Assembly (NCBI RefSeq): GCF_023515995.1
Contig: NZ_CP097320.1
Span: 1,550,001 to 1,614,000 of the forward strand
Length of the DNA stretch: 64,000 nucleotides
Origin: Candidatus Mycobacterium methanotrophicum
GTDB taxonomy: Bacteria; Actinomycetota; Actinomycetes; Mycobacteriales; Mycobacteriaceae
Direction: 5' to 3'
The notes under the pieces were generated by a model. The model was not told the origin of the DNA, ran no database searches, and saw only the letters and a program-made list of their open reading frames with translations. A program made the position numbers and the translations under genes. Below, piece after piece: positions 8,119-16,117 of the stretch. The first letter of the stretch is position 1. Each line of letters opens with the position of its first letter.

Positions 8119-8823
8119 TTAGTAGCTGAAGTCGCGGATGCCGTCCCAGTCGACCAGCGTCCATCCCGTCGTCGGGTTGCCGGTGATGACCACGCGGCCC
8201 AGGTTCGGCAAGGGATGGGTGGTCGCCAGGCTGTTCTTGGGGTTTTTGACGTTCATCAACGCCCAATACATGACCGCCTCGGCGTGCGAGAACGCCACCG
8301 GTTTGGTGTTCCCGCTGTCGTAGATCTTTTGGACGGCGGCACTGAACTGCTCGTTGAATTCGTTACCGCTGATCGAGCCCGGGATGGCGTCCGTGCGGTC
8401 GCCGTTGAGCCAATCCGCCGGCGCGAGCAGATACGTCAGGTCAGCCCGCTTCGACGGCGTGTTGTTGTACCAGCCGGCGTTGATTTCCCGCAGGCCCGGC
8501 AGGATCTCGACCTTCTTACCGAGCGTTTGGGCCAGCGGCTGCGCGGTCTGTTCGGCACCGAGCATGTCGGAGGCGTAGACGGCGTCGAAGTTCTTGCGGG
8601 AGAGCTGATGTGCCAGCTTTCCGGCTTGCGCCTGGCCTTCCTCGGTCAGACTTGGGCCGGGGATGTCGGTGTTGATCACGTGGTCGGCGTTGCTTTGGGA
8701 CTGGGCTTGCCGGATGAACGTCAACGTGATGCTGCGGGCGTGCGGGCTTCCCGAGCAGGCGCCGAGCACGATCGTCACGACAAGTGCGGCCAGAGCCTTC
8801 CAGATCACGGTGCGGTTGCGCAC
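8119..8823 (-). CDS. lpqD: LpqD-like lipoprotein of the histidine phosphatase fold
   Basis: This 234-residue lipoprotein has a classic export signal, VRNRTVIWKALAALVVTIVLGAC, with lipobox LGAC. The GTG start at 8823 gives a signal of normal length and a total length close to the 236 residues I recall for LpqD (Rv3390); longer in-frame starts exist at 8880 and 8892. The body is a phosphoglycerate-mutase/histidine-phosphatase domain. The motif that should read RHG or RHA is FIRQAQSQSN here, so the phosphorylated histidine is replaced by Gln. The second active-site histidine (AFSHAEAVMYW) is still present. It is therefore likely to be non-catalytic or to have a changed function. It is divergent from htdY, the pairing found in M. 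tuberculosis. Confidence 0.85.
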   Translation of the reverse strand: MRNRTVIWKALAALVVTIVLGACSGSPHARSITLTFIRQAQSQSNADHVINTDIPGPSLTEEGQAQAGKLAHQLSRKNFDAVYASDMLGAEQTAQPLAQTLGKKVEILPGLREINAGWYNNTPSKRADLTYLLAPADWLNGDRTDAIPGSISGNEFNEQFSAAVQKIYDSGNTKPVAFSHAEAVMYWALMNVKNPKNSLATTHPLPNLGRVVITGNPTTGWTLVDWDGIRDFSY

Positions 8824-8916
8824 GGCGATAGCCTGCCTTGTCGACGGCGTCGGCGTGGCGGGTTTGCAAAGGTTCGCCATGGTTAGCCGCATGAATCCGA
8901 TCGAGAGGAGACCCGC

Positions 8917-9789
8917 ATGGCGATCGACCCGAAGGCCGTCGGTGCAACCACCGAGCCGATGCTGTTCGAATGGACCGACCGCGACACCTTGCTGTATGCG
9001 CTCGGTGTCGGTGCCGGAACCGAGGATTTGTCGTTCACCACCGAGAACAGCCACGGCATTGATCAGCAGGTGCTGCCGACGTATGCGGTGATCTGCTGCC
9101 CGGCGTTCGGCGCCGCCGGCAAGATCGGGTCGTTCAACTGGGCGATGCTGTTGCACGGTTCGCAGGGCATCCGGCTGCACGCGCCGCTGCCGCCCGCGGG
9201 CAAGCTGTCGGTGGTCACCGAAGTGGCAGACATCCAGGACAAGGGCGAGGGCAAGAACGCGATCATCATGTTGCGCGGCCGCGGCAGCGACCCCGACACC
9301 GGGACGCTGCTCGCCGAGACCTTCACCACCCTGGTGATCCGCGGCGGGGGCGGCTTCGGGGGAGAGCCGGGCCAGCGGCCCCTCGCGCCGGAGATCCCCG
9401 ACCGCGAGCCCGACGCCCGGGTCGCCCTGCCCACTCGGGAGGATCAGCCGCTGATCTACCGGCTTTCCGGGGACCGCAATCCGCTGCACAGCGACCCGTG
9501 GTTCGCCAAGGAGCTGGCCGGCTTTCCGAAGCCGATCATGCACGGGCTGTGCACCTATGGGTTCGCCGGCCGAGCGTTGGTCGCCGAACTCGGCAATGGC
9601 GACGCCAGCGCCATCACCTCGATCGATGCACGGTTCACCAAACCGGTCTTTCCCGGCGAGACGCTGACCACCTTGATCTGGCACACCGAACCCGGCAAGG
9701 CGGTGTTTCGCACCGAGGCTGGCGCGCCCGACGGCAGCGATGCGCGGCTCGTGCTCGAGGACGGCGCGGTCGAATACACCGCGCGCTAA
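8917..9789 (+). CDS. htdY: 3-hydroxyacyl-thioester dehydratase HtdY (MaoC-like)
   Basis: This 290-residue double-hotdog enzyme matches the length I recall for Rv3389c. The N-terminal hotdog (~1-145) is the pseudo-domain. The C-terminal half carries the hydratase-2 motif YRLSGDRNPLHSDPWFAKEL with the catalytic Asp and His (D in SGD, H in PLH), then GFPKPIMHGLCTYG. The reaction is (R)-specific hydration/dehydration of 3-hydroxyacyl-CoA in fatty acid or lipid metabolism. A good ribosome binding site (GAGAGGAG) precedes the ATG at 8917. It shares a divergent promoter region of about 90 bases with lpqD. It marks the left boundary of a variable island, since the next gene I recognise from the conserved chromosome is otsB2 at 23.8 kb. 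Confidence 0.9.
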   Translation: MAIDPKAVGATTEPMLFEWTDRDTLLYALGVGAGTEDLSFTTENSHGIDQQVLPTYAVICCPAFGAAGKIGSFNWAMLLHGSQGIRLHAPLPPAGKLSVVTEVADIQDKGEGKNAIIMLRGRGSDPDTGTLLAETFTTLVIRGGGGFGGEPGQRPLAPEIPDREPDARVALPTREDQPLIYRLSGDRNPLHSDPWFAKELAGFPKPIMHGLCTYGFAGRALVAELGNGDASAITSIDARFTKPVFPGETLTTLIWHTEPGKAVFRTEAGAPDGSDARLVLEDGAVEYTAR

Positions 9790-9847
9790 CGCCCAGCGAT
9801 TTGGCTTTGCTGGTTTAGCGGCGCCGCCATCGCGGCACTCTGCGGCC

Positions 9848-10081
9848 ATGGCATTCAAACTCACCTACAGCGACGGGCATGAGACTGAGTACGACGACAA
9901 CACGAAGTGGGAAGTCGAAAACGGTGTCGTCAAGATGGGCCGCGAGGCAGGCAGCTGGACGGTCTTTCTCTCCCCGAGTCATTGGGCGACCCTCGAGCTG
10001 GTGACGGGCAAAGATTCCGACAAAGGCGACGACGGCGACCACGAAGACGACGACAAGGGCGACGACAAGGACGACAGCTGA
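9848..10081 (+). CDS. small acidic-tailed protein
   Basis: This 77-residue cytoplasmic protein starts MAFKLTYSDGHETEYDDNTK. The first ~52 residues look like a small beta-rich domain (WEVENGVVKMGREAGSWTVF). The last ~25 residues are almost entirely Asp, Lys and Gly (DKGDDGDHEDDDKGDDKDDS). Small mycobacterial proteins of this type are common, but I do not know a function. It lies 58 bases after htdY on the same strand and may be co-transcribed. The acidic tail could bind divalent cations or basic partners; that is a guess. Confidence 0.6.
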   Translation: MAFKLTYSDGHETEYDDNTKWEVENGVVKMGREAGSWTVFLSPSHWATLELVTGKDSDKGDDGDHEDDDKGDDKDDS

Positions 10082-10084
10082 TCA

Positions 10085-10933
10085 TCAGCCGCTCGCTACG
10101 GCGCCCGCGGGAGCCCGCGTCGAGGTGATGAACTCGAGCAGCGCTGCGTTATACCGGCGAGACTCGCTGAGGTAGAGACCGTGGCCGGCGCCGTCGATGG
10201 TCATTAACCGGCAGTCGGGAATCAGCGATACGGTCTTACGCGCGGTCAGATCAATCGGCATCGAGGCGTCGGCGGTCCCGTGGATGAGCAGAGTCGGGAC
10301 CGTGAGCTCAGCGAACTCCGAACGGAAGTCGGCGCGCACGAATGCATCACTGGTCCGGGTGAGGATGGGCAGCGGCACCGCGGCGATCGTGTTCAGCGTC
10401 CAGTCCATCAGCTGCTGGGACACGCGATGCTCGCCATAGAAGTACTCGGCTTTGCCGCTGATCTCCATCCAGTCGCCGATGTCGCGAAGCATGACTTCGC
10501 GCGACTGCGCCGCGAGTTCGTCGGGTATCCCCTCGGGATTGTCGGGGCCCTGCAAGAGCATTGGCGTCACCGTGCCACTCAGCACAACGCGGGCGACGCG
10601 TCCGGCCCCGTGCCGAGTCAGGTAGCGAACAACTTCTCCCGATCCCATCGAATGACCGATCAAGGTGATGTCGGACAGATCGAGCTGCTCGATCAGCGCG
10701 GCCAAATCGTCGGCCAGCGTGTCAATGTCGTAGCCGGTCGGTGGCCGGTCGGAGCGTCCGTGGCCACGACGGTCGTAGGTGATGCAGCGAAATCCAGCCG
10801 CCATCAATTCCGTGAGCTGGTAGCCCCACATGTCGCCGTTGAGGGCCCAGGCGTGCGCGAACACCACCGGCTCGTTGCCCGGATAGTCGGTGTAGAAGAG
10901 CGAAAACTGTTCTGCTGTTTGGATATATGGCAC
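10085..10933 (-). CDS. alpha/beta hydrolase (non-haem chloroperoxidase-like)
   Basis: This 282-residue alpha/beta hydrolase starts VPYIQTAEQFSLFYTDYPGN. The GTG at 10933 is preceded by AGGAG, which favours it over longer frames. Visible are the oxyanion-loop region FAHAWALNG, RRGHGRSDRP, the nucleophile elbow GHSMGSGEVVRYLTRHGAGR (Ser), the acid in LLIHGTADASMPID (Asp) and the catalytic His in GAGHGLYLS. This pattern is that of cofactor-free esterase/perhydrolase (chloroperoxidase F-like) enzymes. It follows a small SnoaL-like gene after 4 bases on the same strand, and both point away from an XRE-type regulator at 11294. The three probably form a regulated module; substrate unknown. Confidence 0.85.
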   Translation of the reverse strand: MPYIQTAEQFSLFYTDYPGNEPVVFAHAWALNGDMWGYQLTELMAAGFRCITYDRRGHGRSDRPPTGYDIDTLADDLAALIEQLDLSDITLIGHSMGSGEVVRYLTRHGAGRVARVVLSGTVTPMLLQGPDNPEGIPDELAAQSREVMLRDIGDWMEISGKAEYFYGEHRVSQQLMDWTLNTIAAVPLPILTRTSDAFVRADFRSEFAELTVPTLLIHGTADASMPIDLTARKTVSLIPDCRLMTIDGAGHGLYLSESRRYNAALLEFITSTRAPAGAVASG

Positions 10934-10937
10934 GGTC

Positions 10938-11183
10938 TTAACTCCTGTCGATGGTCGGTGCGCGGCAGCGGACGTGTGCCTGCGTCGGCACCTTGCCCAG
11001 GAAGCCGACGACACGGGCCAGTCGTCCGTCGGCGCCGACGGACGCAACGTCGAAGCTGATCACGAGTGGATCATCGCCGTCGCGGCCCAGGCCCCAGGTG
11101 AATCGGGCGTCGTCGTGGTGGGCGTCGACCGGGCCGGCCAAAGCGAAGACGTGGCCGGGGAATTGGCCTCGTTCATGGTGCAT
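10938..11183 (-). CDS. short NTF2/SnoaL-like protein, probably N-terminally truncated
   Basis: The ATG at 11183 has a good GGAAGG site and would give 81 residues: MHHERGQFPGHVFALAGPVD and onward. The sequence matches only the second half of a SnoaL-like domain: the FPGH-x-F helix end, then strands around RFTWGLGRDG and the C-terminal GADGRLARVVGFLG. Family members normally have 110-150 residues, so about 45 residues of the N-terminus are absent. It is the first gene of a likely operon with the hydrolase downstream and is divergent from the damaged XRE gene. Whether a half-domain folds is doubtful. Confidence 0.55.
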   Translation of the reverse strand: MHHERGQFPGHVFALAGPVDAHHDDARFTWGLGRDGDDPLVISFDVASVGADGRLARVVGFLGKVPTQAHVRCRAPTIDRS

Positions 11184-11293
11184 GTCCTTCCGTTTTCGGT
11201 GGTCAGGCTTCGATCGTGGACGGGTCCGCTGCATGCTGTCGATTACCCGAGAGGTAATCGTGGGCGTGTGCCTGCGCGACTAGCATCGAGACG

Positions 11294-11880
11294 GTGACGA
11301 CTCTGGCGCAGCGTTCCTCGGCAACACCTTCGGTCGGTCAGCTGCTGCGTGAATGGCGCGAGCGGCGCCGAATAAGCCAGCTCGACTTGGCGATTCAGGC
11401 GAATATCTCGGCCCGGCATCTGAGCTTCGTGGAGACCGGCCGGTCGCGTCCGACCCCGGGAATGATCCTGCGGCTCAGCGAGCAACTCGACGTGCCGCTG
11501 CGTGAGCGCAATGCGCTGCTGCTGGCCGGCGGCTACGCGCCCGCCTATCCCGAGCATTCGCTCGACGAGCCGGAATTGACGCGGCTGCGCGCGGCGTTGC
11601 GTCAGATCCTCACCGGACACCAGCCGTATCCGGCATTGGTCGTCAACCGATGGTGGGAGATGCTCGACGGCAACGCGGCCGTGGCGGTGCTTACCGAAGG
11701 ATGCGACCCCGCACTGTTGACGCCGCCGGTGAATGCGCTACGGGCGTCACTGCACCCGGACGGTATGGCGCCGCGGATCGTCAACCTGGCGCAGTGGCGG
11801 GCGCACATCCTCGAGCGGCGGCACCGCCAAGTGCACACCACGCGGGGGAAGCACAGCTGGCCGAGTTGTCGGCCTACCCG
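11294..11880 (+). pseudogene. XRE-family regulator, 5' part, frameshifted
   Basis: From a GTG at 11294 the first ~175 residues are a clear MmyB-type regulator. A helix-turn-helix lies at residues ~15-75 (LREWRERRRISQLDLAIQAN, ISARHLSFVETGRSRPTPGM), followed by the start of the PAS-like ligand domain (GYAPAYPEHSLDEPEL, LVVNRWWEMLDGNAAV). Near 11843 the frame slips: HTTRGKHSWPS should read AQLAELSAYPGG, which is present in the +1 frame (11854-11886). The usual C-terminus (VPLRLR...FYPAD) is not found after that. A matching C-terminal piece is present at 23210-23383. The gene is inactive as it stands. It once probably controlled the divergent SnoaL-hydrolase pair. Confidence 0.75.
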
Positions 11881-12229
11881 GGGGGTGTGGCCGTTGGTGC
11901 AGTTCGCCACGGCCTGCTACCCTTTGTCTCCCCGGCTCGTTCACAATGCCGCACAGCCGCCCAGCGGCACGCGCTTTCGGGTATTGCCGCTGTCTGAAAA
12001 CCACGTTCTGCGAGTATGCGGGTGCCAGCAGCTTCACTGCCACCATGCGGTCCATCACGGTGTCTTCGACCTCACACACCTCGCCGAGCCCGGGTCATGG
12101 GTTGAGACTTTAGGGGTGCGGCGTCGCTTTCCGCAGCCTAGCTCCAAGCATTCGGCGTGAGCCGTACAACGCTCTCTACCGAGTGCTTGCCGAACCGACG
12201 GATTCAACGGTTTAGTACTGCGGATTGAC
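11881..12229. other. degenerate DNA after the XRE remnant
   Basis: About 350 bases hold no gene I can support. The frame of the XRE gene stays open to 12160, but the encoded sequence (Cys- and His-rich) does not resemble the family. The junction with the lepB-like pseudogene at 12230 shows no repeat that I can see. Confidence 0.4.
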
Positions 12230-12986
12230 CTAACGCACACCACCCCATCGGGACGTGGGCCACACAATGAACCTTGCCTTACCGATGACATTGCCCACCG
12301 GCACGGTGCCCGCCGTGGGATCGCCTGTGCAGAGCAATCCATTGATTGCGTCGGCGGGGGTGCTGGTGCAGTGGGCCCGGGAGTCCGCCGAGTGGGTGCG
12401 GTTGTCCCCCCATGACCCACAACCGTCCCGGCGGGACGTGGACCGGCCCGAACTCGGGGCCCAGACACGGGTACACCGACGGGTCGGCGTTCATTGTGGC
12501 TGGATCCAGATACGGCTCCGTCAACCGTGTGCCGTTAACCGTCAGCCCGGTATTGACTCGGCATTGCACGGTTTGTCCACCCACCGCGATGACCCGCTTG
12601 ACGAAGTCGGTCTGATCCTGATCACCGGGGTTCCACACCGACGGGCCCTCAAACAGGATCACGTCACCTGGCTGCGGCGAGCCGAAGCGGTACGAGAGTT
12701 TGTCGACGATGACGTGGTCGTCCACACAGCCGCCGCAGCCGTGGATAGTAGGTTCCATCGCCTCGGACGGGATCGTGTACAGCCGAGCAACGAACATCAC
12801 CACGACGAAGTACAGGACCACCAGGATGACCACCACGATAAGGACTTTGCGTAGCACGCCCTGCCTTCGTTCCGGCGCTTTGGACGCCTCGGCGGGCGTC
12901 GTCGGGCTACTACTGCCGGATGCGTCTGAACTGACGTTTTCCGGGGAGCGCTCAGGTAAGTCCGCCGCGTCGGTGCCACCAGTCAC
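12230..12986 (-). pseudogene. second signal peptidase I (LepB-like), active-site serine lost and frameshifted
   Basis: The gene starts with GTG at 12986 (VTGGTDAADLPERSPENVSS). It has a short cytoplasmic region and one membrane helix (VLIVVVILVVLYFVVVMFVA), then the catalytic domain. The nucleophile motif that reads SESMEPT in mycobacterial LepB is IPSEAMEPTIHGC here: the codon of the catalytic Ser is GCG (Ala). The general-base Lys is intact (DFVKRVIAVGGQTVQC). The stretch between box C and box D is shorter than I recall for LepB. At 12406-12411 a run of six Gs (minus strand) shifts the frame; with five, the protein would continue MGDNRTHSADSRAHC, the box E region. The shifted frame meets TAG at 12230-12232, just before a normal-looking VNPQY end. 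The true lepB is expected elsewhere. Confidence 0.85.
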
Positions 12987-13520
12987 AGGATCAGCGTAGC
13001 TATGCGCCTGAGCTGGGGGGAGGTGAGCACGATGGACGCCGCGCTGCGCCGGATACTCGCTGAGCTTCTGGCGCTGCGGGTGGAACCTCGGCGATTGCCC
13101 ACGCATTAGCATCGTGTGACGCCGAGCACTCCTCTGACTGCCAGCCCGTGGGTGTATCCACCACTTGTATTTCTGTGGTCGCAGGGCCTGGCGTCGACTG
13201 GGTGATGGACACCGGCCCAGACATGACCAGCACGACAGCAAAGGTTCAGGCTAAAGCGGACGACCGGGGATGGAGCGGGGGCATGCCCCCGACACCCACT
13301 GCTCCTGGGGAGACTAGGTGAACTTGACTGAAGCCGATCGTGGCGGCAATCGCCGCAACGCTGCTCGGCTGTGGTGGTGTCGCCCACGCTGACCCCAACA
13401 AGACCACCGCCCGCAACCGGCAGCGAACTGGCCGCCGGGCGCCCGGATTGTCGCTTCAGTGATCAAGCGCGTCGAGTAGTCCCTTCCGCCCCTGCGAAAG
13501 ACTAAGGCTTCCAAAACAAT
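12987..13520. other. degenerate accessory DNA with a signal-peptide relic
   Basis: No intact gene is visible. At 13329-13460 the plus strand reads KPIVAAIAATLLGCGGVAHA, a convincing Sec signal peptide, but it would have to start at a CTG, and what follows (DPNKTTARNRQRTG) fits no family. At about 13090-13318 an open plus-strand frame without a start encodes a Cys- and Thr-containing segment (DCQPVGVSTTCISVVAGPGV). These look like worn-down remains of small secreted proteins. Confidence 0.4.
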
Positions 13521-13715
13521 TCATCGACGGCACGCCTTAAGCGTGTGATTTATCGCGAAGGCAAGCCAAATCACTGCACATCCACACCAAAACATCCAAA
13601 GGATCGTCAGCCCGCCAACAATACCGCCAGCATCCTGACCGGATTGTGTCCCGTCGCTTGCAATCTGACCAGCAGAGATGAGCCACGAGTGGGGCGGGGC
13701 GTTTTGGAAGACCAA
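13521..13715 (-). CDS. small membrane protein
   Basis: The 64 residues have a polar N-terminus and one strong hydrophobic segment near the C-terminus: GIVGGLTILWMFWCGCAVIW, followed by LAFAINHTLKACRR. The same pattern (LWMxW, then W-x-AFAI-x-HTL plus basic residues) recurs in the small frame at 16575-16760 on the opposite strand. Start choice is uncertain. Function is unknown; single-helix proteins of this size can be toxins or membrane-complex subunits. Confidence 0.45.
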   Translation of the reverse strand: MVFQNAPPHSWLISAGQIASDGTQSGQDAGGIVGGLTILWMFWCGCAVIWLAFAINHTLKACRR

Positions 13716-13893
13716 CGCCTACGCCCCTTGGCCGGTGTGGATCTGGCTCAACGGGCACACCAGCGCACAGCGCCAGTGCGAACGGCTCGACATCGGCTAC
13801 AGCGCCCTGGACAACGGCTTCCGTGACTGTGAGGACTCCCCGGCGATGCAGCGGATCTGTGGCCGGCTCGGCTTGGGCGCGGTGAACACGTTC
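13687..13893 (+). pseudogene. middle segment of a large conserved protein, inverted relative to its 5' part
   Basis: The plus frame reads AYAPWPVWIWLNGHTSAQRQ, then CERLDIGYSALDNGFRDCED and MQRICGRLG. This corresponds to an internal region (VWLNGHEWAKxQ...NGFxxCEDPxALQxICDRLG) of a large (~550-600 residue) actinobacterial protein of unknown function that I recall. The N-terminal part of the same protein lies immediately next to it on the minus strand (13875-14246). The two pieces meet in inverted orientation, so a local inversion plus deletion has broken the gene. Confidence 0.6.
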
Positions 13894-14246
13894 TGGAACT
13901 CCTGAGCCACCCCGATCGTGGCGACTCCGGAGCGGCCGGTGCGCGCCTGGGCAGCCAGATACGGGCGCATCGCATCGACCTTGCGGTCGCCTTTGCAAAA
14001 CCGCACCACCGGGATGTGGTCATCGACGGCGAAACGATCCACCGCCGCCCGGAATGCGGCACCGATCTTCTCCAGGATCGCCGGCGAGGGGATCGGATAG
14101 CCCAGATGCGCGGTCATAAACGGCACCACCTGCCCACCCACCTGCAGGTTCGGCACATAGCCGTTCAAATAGATCCGATCCAGACATTCGAGATCCAACT
14201 GCACATGCCCATCAAGCACATCGTTGACCGTTACCGTTGCAGCCAT
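13875..14246 (-). pseudogene. N-terminal segment of the same large conserved protein
   Basis: An ATG at 14246 opens a frame of ~124 meaningful residues: MAATVTVNDVLDGHVQLDLE, CLDRIYLNGYVPNLQVGGQV, PFMTAHLGYPIPSP and GVATIGVAQEFQNVFTA. This is the N-terminus of a conserved protein of unknown function. The frame then leaves the family. On the opposite strand the segment 13687-13893 encodes a later part. The residues between (~125-190) and the C-terminal ~300 are gone. A shared short sequence at the joint (GTGAACACGTTCTGG read on plus, its complement on minus) may have mediated the inversion. Confidence 0.65.
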
Positions 14247-14414
14247 GACCCAAGCGTGGCCCCAACATGCCGACCTGACCAGCCGCTTTCAGGGCCGGCG
14301 TCGGACCGCCAGCGCAACACCCGCATCACCGCACGCGACCGACCAGCCCAACCACCACCTCGACGGTCCGAGGCCGGCCTGATTAGACAAACATCAAACA
14401 AAGGGGTTGGCGAA

Positions 14415-14703
14415 ATGTTCATCCGTGTTCTAATCCTCATCGCGGCGGCCGCCGCGGCCGCGGTTGGTTCGGCGGCACCGGCCACCGGAACCTCGGCGCC
14501 CCTATTTCCCGGGCCGTTCCATGCGTCGTGCGACGCCGGCACCTACGAAGACTCCAACGGCGCGTGCGTCCCAGATCCCGGCGCTAACCCGTATGGCGCT
14601 ACCGCGCAATGCCGGGACGGCACCTAACTCGGACAGCCAGCACTGTTCCGGCACCTGCTCGGATCATGGCGGCGTCGCAGAGTGGCTCGTGGCAGGCTGT
14701 TAA
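14415..14703 (+). pseudogene. secreted DUF3761-like small protein, frameshifted
   Basis: The ATG at 14415 has AAGGGG upstream. The product opens with a Sec signal, MFIRVLILIAAAAAAAVGSA, and a mature part FHASCDAGTYEDSNGACVPD and GATAQCRDGT, then stops at 14625-14627. In another frame the family's ending continues: SDSQHCSGTCSDHGGVAEWL. One extra A in CCTAACTCG (expected CCTACTCG) explains the break. The intact protein would be a small cysteine-rich secreted DUF3761 protein. Its function is unknown. Confidence 0.65.
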
Positions 14704-15053
14704 GTCGGCGGCTCGTTGCGACACGCGCAAAGGTCATCTCATCGGCACAAGTTGACTACGGCGCTGCAAGACTGGCAGACATGACCACGCCGAACACAAT
14801 GACGCTGTATCTCATCTCGCGGCGCCACTGCAATTCCGCATCGACAACCCCGAGGTGCTAGCCGACGCCAGCCAGCTATTCCCGCACGAGCATGACTTCG
14901 ATCAAGCCGGCCTCGACCTGATGTCGCCAGCAGCAATGTGCAACATCGCCAACGCGTTGAAAATGGTTTCGACGGTGTCCATCCACCGCGCGATGAGTAA
15001 CGTCACCATGCCGGGCGCAGCCGTTGTCAACACCAATCTGACGCTTAGACTTA
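14704..15053. other. stretch without a clear gene
   Basis: A plus-strand frame (about 14750-15060, possible GTG at 14855) encodes LADASQLFPHEHDFDQAGLD and LMSPAAMCNIANALKMVSTV. It shows moderate coding character but I recognise no family, and it runs into the duplicated DUF732 fragment. It is more likely a remnant than a gene. Confidence 0.25.
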
Positions 15054-15209
15054 GGGCCGCAGCGAGCGGCGGGGCACGGTATCTGGTTCACCCTCGTCCT
15101 CGCATGACCACGCCAACTCGGCGACCTAGGTGGGCGACATGTCGGGGATGCCGGCGGGCGCATCGGCCAAGTCGGCGGCTCCCATGGTGTGGTTCGCGCT
15201 GTCGTCCAT
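15054..15209 (-). pseudogene. partial duplicate of the DUF732 gene 5' end
   Basis: From ATG at 15209 the minus strand reads MDDSANHTMGAADLADAPAG, IPDMSPT, a TAG stop, then VAELAWSCEDEGEPDTVPRR and SLRP. This is a diverged copy of the first ~67 residues of the neighbouring DUF732 protein (15232-15939), with about 16 residues deleted and a nonsense codon. It lies 22 bases downstream of the intact gene, a tandem partial duplication. Confidence 0.75.
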
Positions 15210-15231
15210 GGCAACTACGCCGTTGTCGGTC

Positions 15232-15939
15232 TCAGTAACAATTGGAATAGGCCAACATCGCACTGGAGTCCAATTCGCCGGTATCTATCGAGTCGGTGCC
15301 CGTCAAAGTTGCCATCTGGCTGTCGGCATCGTAGAGGCTCACGCCTTGCTGCAAGAGCCGACAATAATGATGCGCCTCGACGATCACCTGCGACGGGTTG
15401 AGGATGACGTAGCCCAGCGAGCGCATATGCTGCAAGAGCCATTGATCCTCTGCCGCTGAGAAGCCACCTTGCCCGTGTGCGGGTGGGGCTGCCGGCTGAC
15501 GTTGGTTGGGCTGCAGCGCGGGTGCCGGCGCTTTCGGAACCGGTATTGATGGCTGCGGCGCTGCCGGTGGTGCGGCTTGCGCGGGCGGCTTGGGCGGCAC
15601 TGACGGCTTTGGCGGTGTGGGCACTTGCAGAGTCGGCGCCATTGCGGGCGTTGGCTTTTCCTCGTGGTAGAAGACCGTCCCGAACCACGTCGCCGCCGCG
15701 CCGGTGACCAGCACTGCAGTAACTACCATGCACCAGCGAAGCGGCGGGCGCAGCGAGCGTCGGGGCACGGTGTCTGGCTCAGCCTCGTCCTCGCATGACC
15801 ACGCCAACTTGGCGAGTTCGGTCGGCGACGCGTCGGGCAAGCCGGCAGCGGCGTCGGCGAAGTTGGTGGCCGCCATGGTGTCGGCGTGGTCCTCGGCCAA
15901 GTCGGCGGCTCCCGTGGTGTGGTGCGCGCTGTCGTCCAT
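15232..15939 (-). CDS. membrane-anchored proline-rich DUF732 protein
   Basis: This 235-residue protein starts MDDSAHHTTGAADLAEDHAD. Residues ~1-65 are acidic and cytoplasmic. One membrane helix follows (LRWCMVVTAVLVTGAAATWF). The outside part has a long Pro/Ala-rich linker (TPPKPSVPPKPPAQAAPPAA) and ends in a ~75-residue DUF732 domain: DQWLLQHMRSLGYVILNPSQ, with the Cys pair in HHYCRLLQQG and AYSNCY. DUF732 domains are abundant in mycobacterial exported proteins; their function is not established. A damaged copy of its 5' end lies directly downstream, so this locus has undergone duplication. Confidence 0.8.
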   Translation of the reverse strand: MDDSAHHTTGAADLAEDHADTMAATNFADAAAGLPDASPTELAKLAWSCEDEAEPDTVPRRSLRPPLRWCMVVTAVLVTGAAATWFGTVFYHEEKPTPAMAPTLQVPTPPKPSVPPKPPAQAAPPAAPQPSIPVPKAPAPALQPNQRQPAAPPAHGQGGFSAAEDQWLLQHMRSLGYVILNPSQVIVEAHHYCRLLQQGVSLYDADSQMATLTGTDSIDTGELDSSAMLAYSNCY

Positions 15940-15997
15940 GGCAACCGAACCTACGCCGTTGTCGGCGAGATTGGGGGCACGATAGCAGCCCATCCTG

Positions 15998-16117
15998 TCA
16001 CTGCTCGGCGAGTACCCGGTACACAGTCGCCCGGCTTACACCGAGCGCGGCGGCGATAGTGCTTGCCGACTCACCATTAGCGTGCATCCGCTGCGCCAAG
16101 CCGGCTTTCGACTGGTC
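15998..16117 (-). pseudogene. C-terminal fragment of a serine resolvase
   Basis: The frame reads DQSKAGLAQRMHANGESAST and IAAALGVSRATVYRVLAEQ before a TGA at 15998-16000. This is the helix-turn-helix tail of a resolvase/invertase-type serine recombinase. The catalytic domain is absent; instead the excisionase-like frame at 16036-16320 abuts and overlaps it in another frame. It is a relic of another mobile element. Confidence 0.6.

Noticed and set aside
13314..13514. Minus-strand frame of 66 codons near the signal-peptide relic
   Set aside because: Arg/His-rich with no recognisable feature; the plus-strand reading gives a real signal peptide pattern, so this is likely a shadow.
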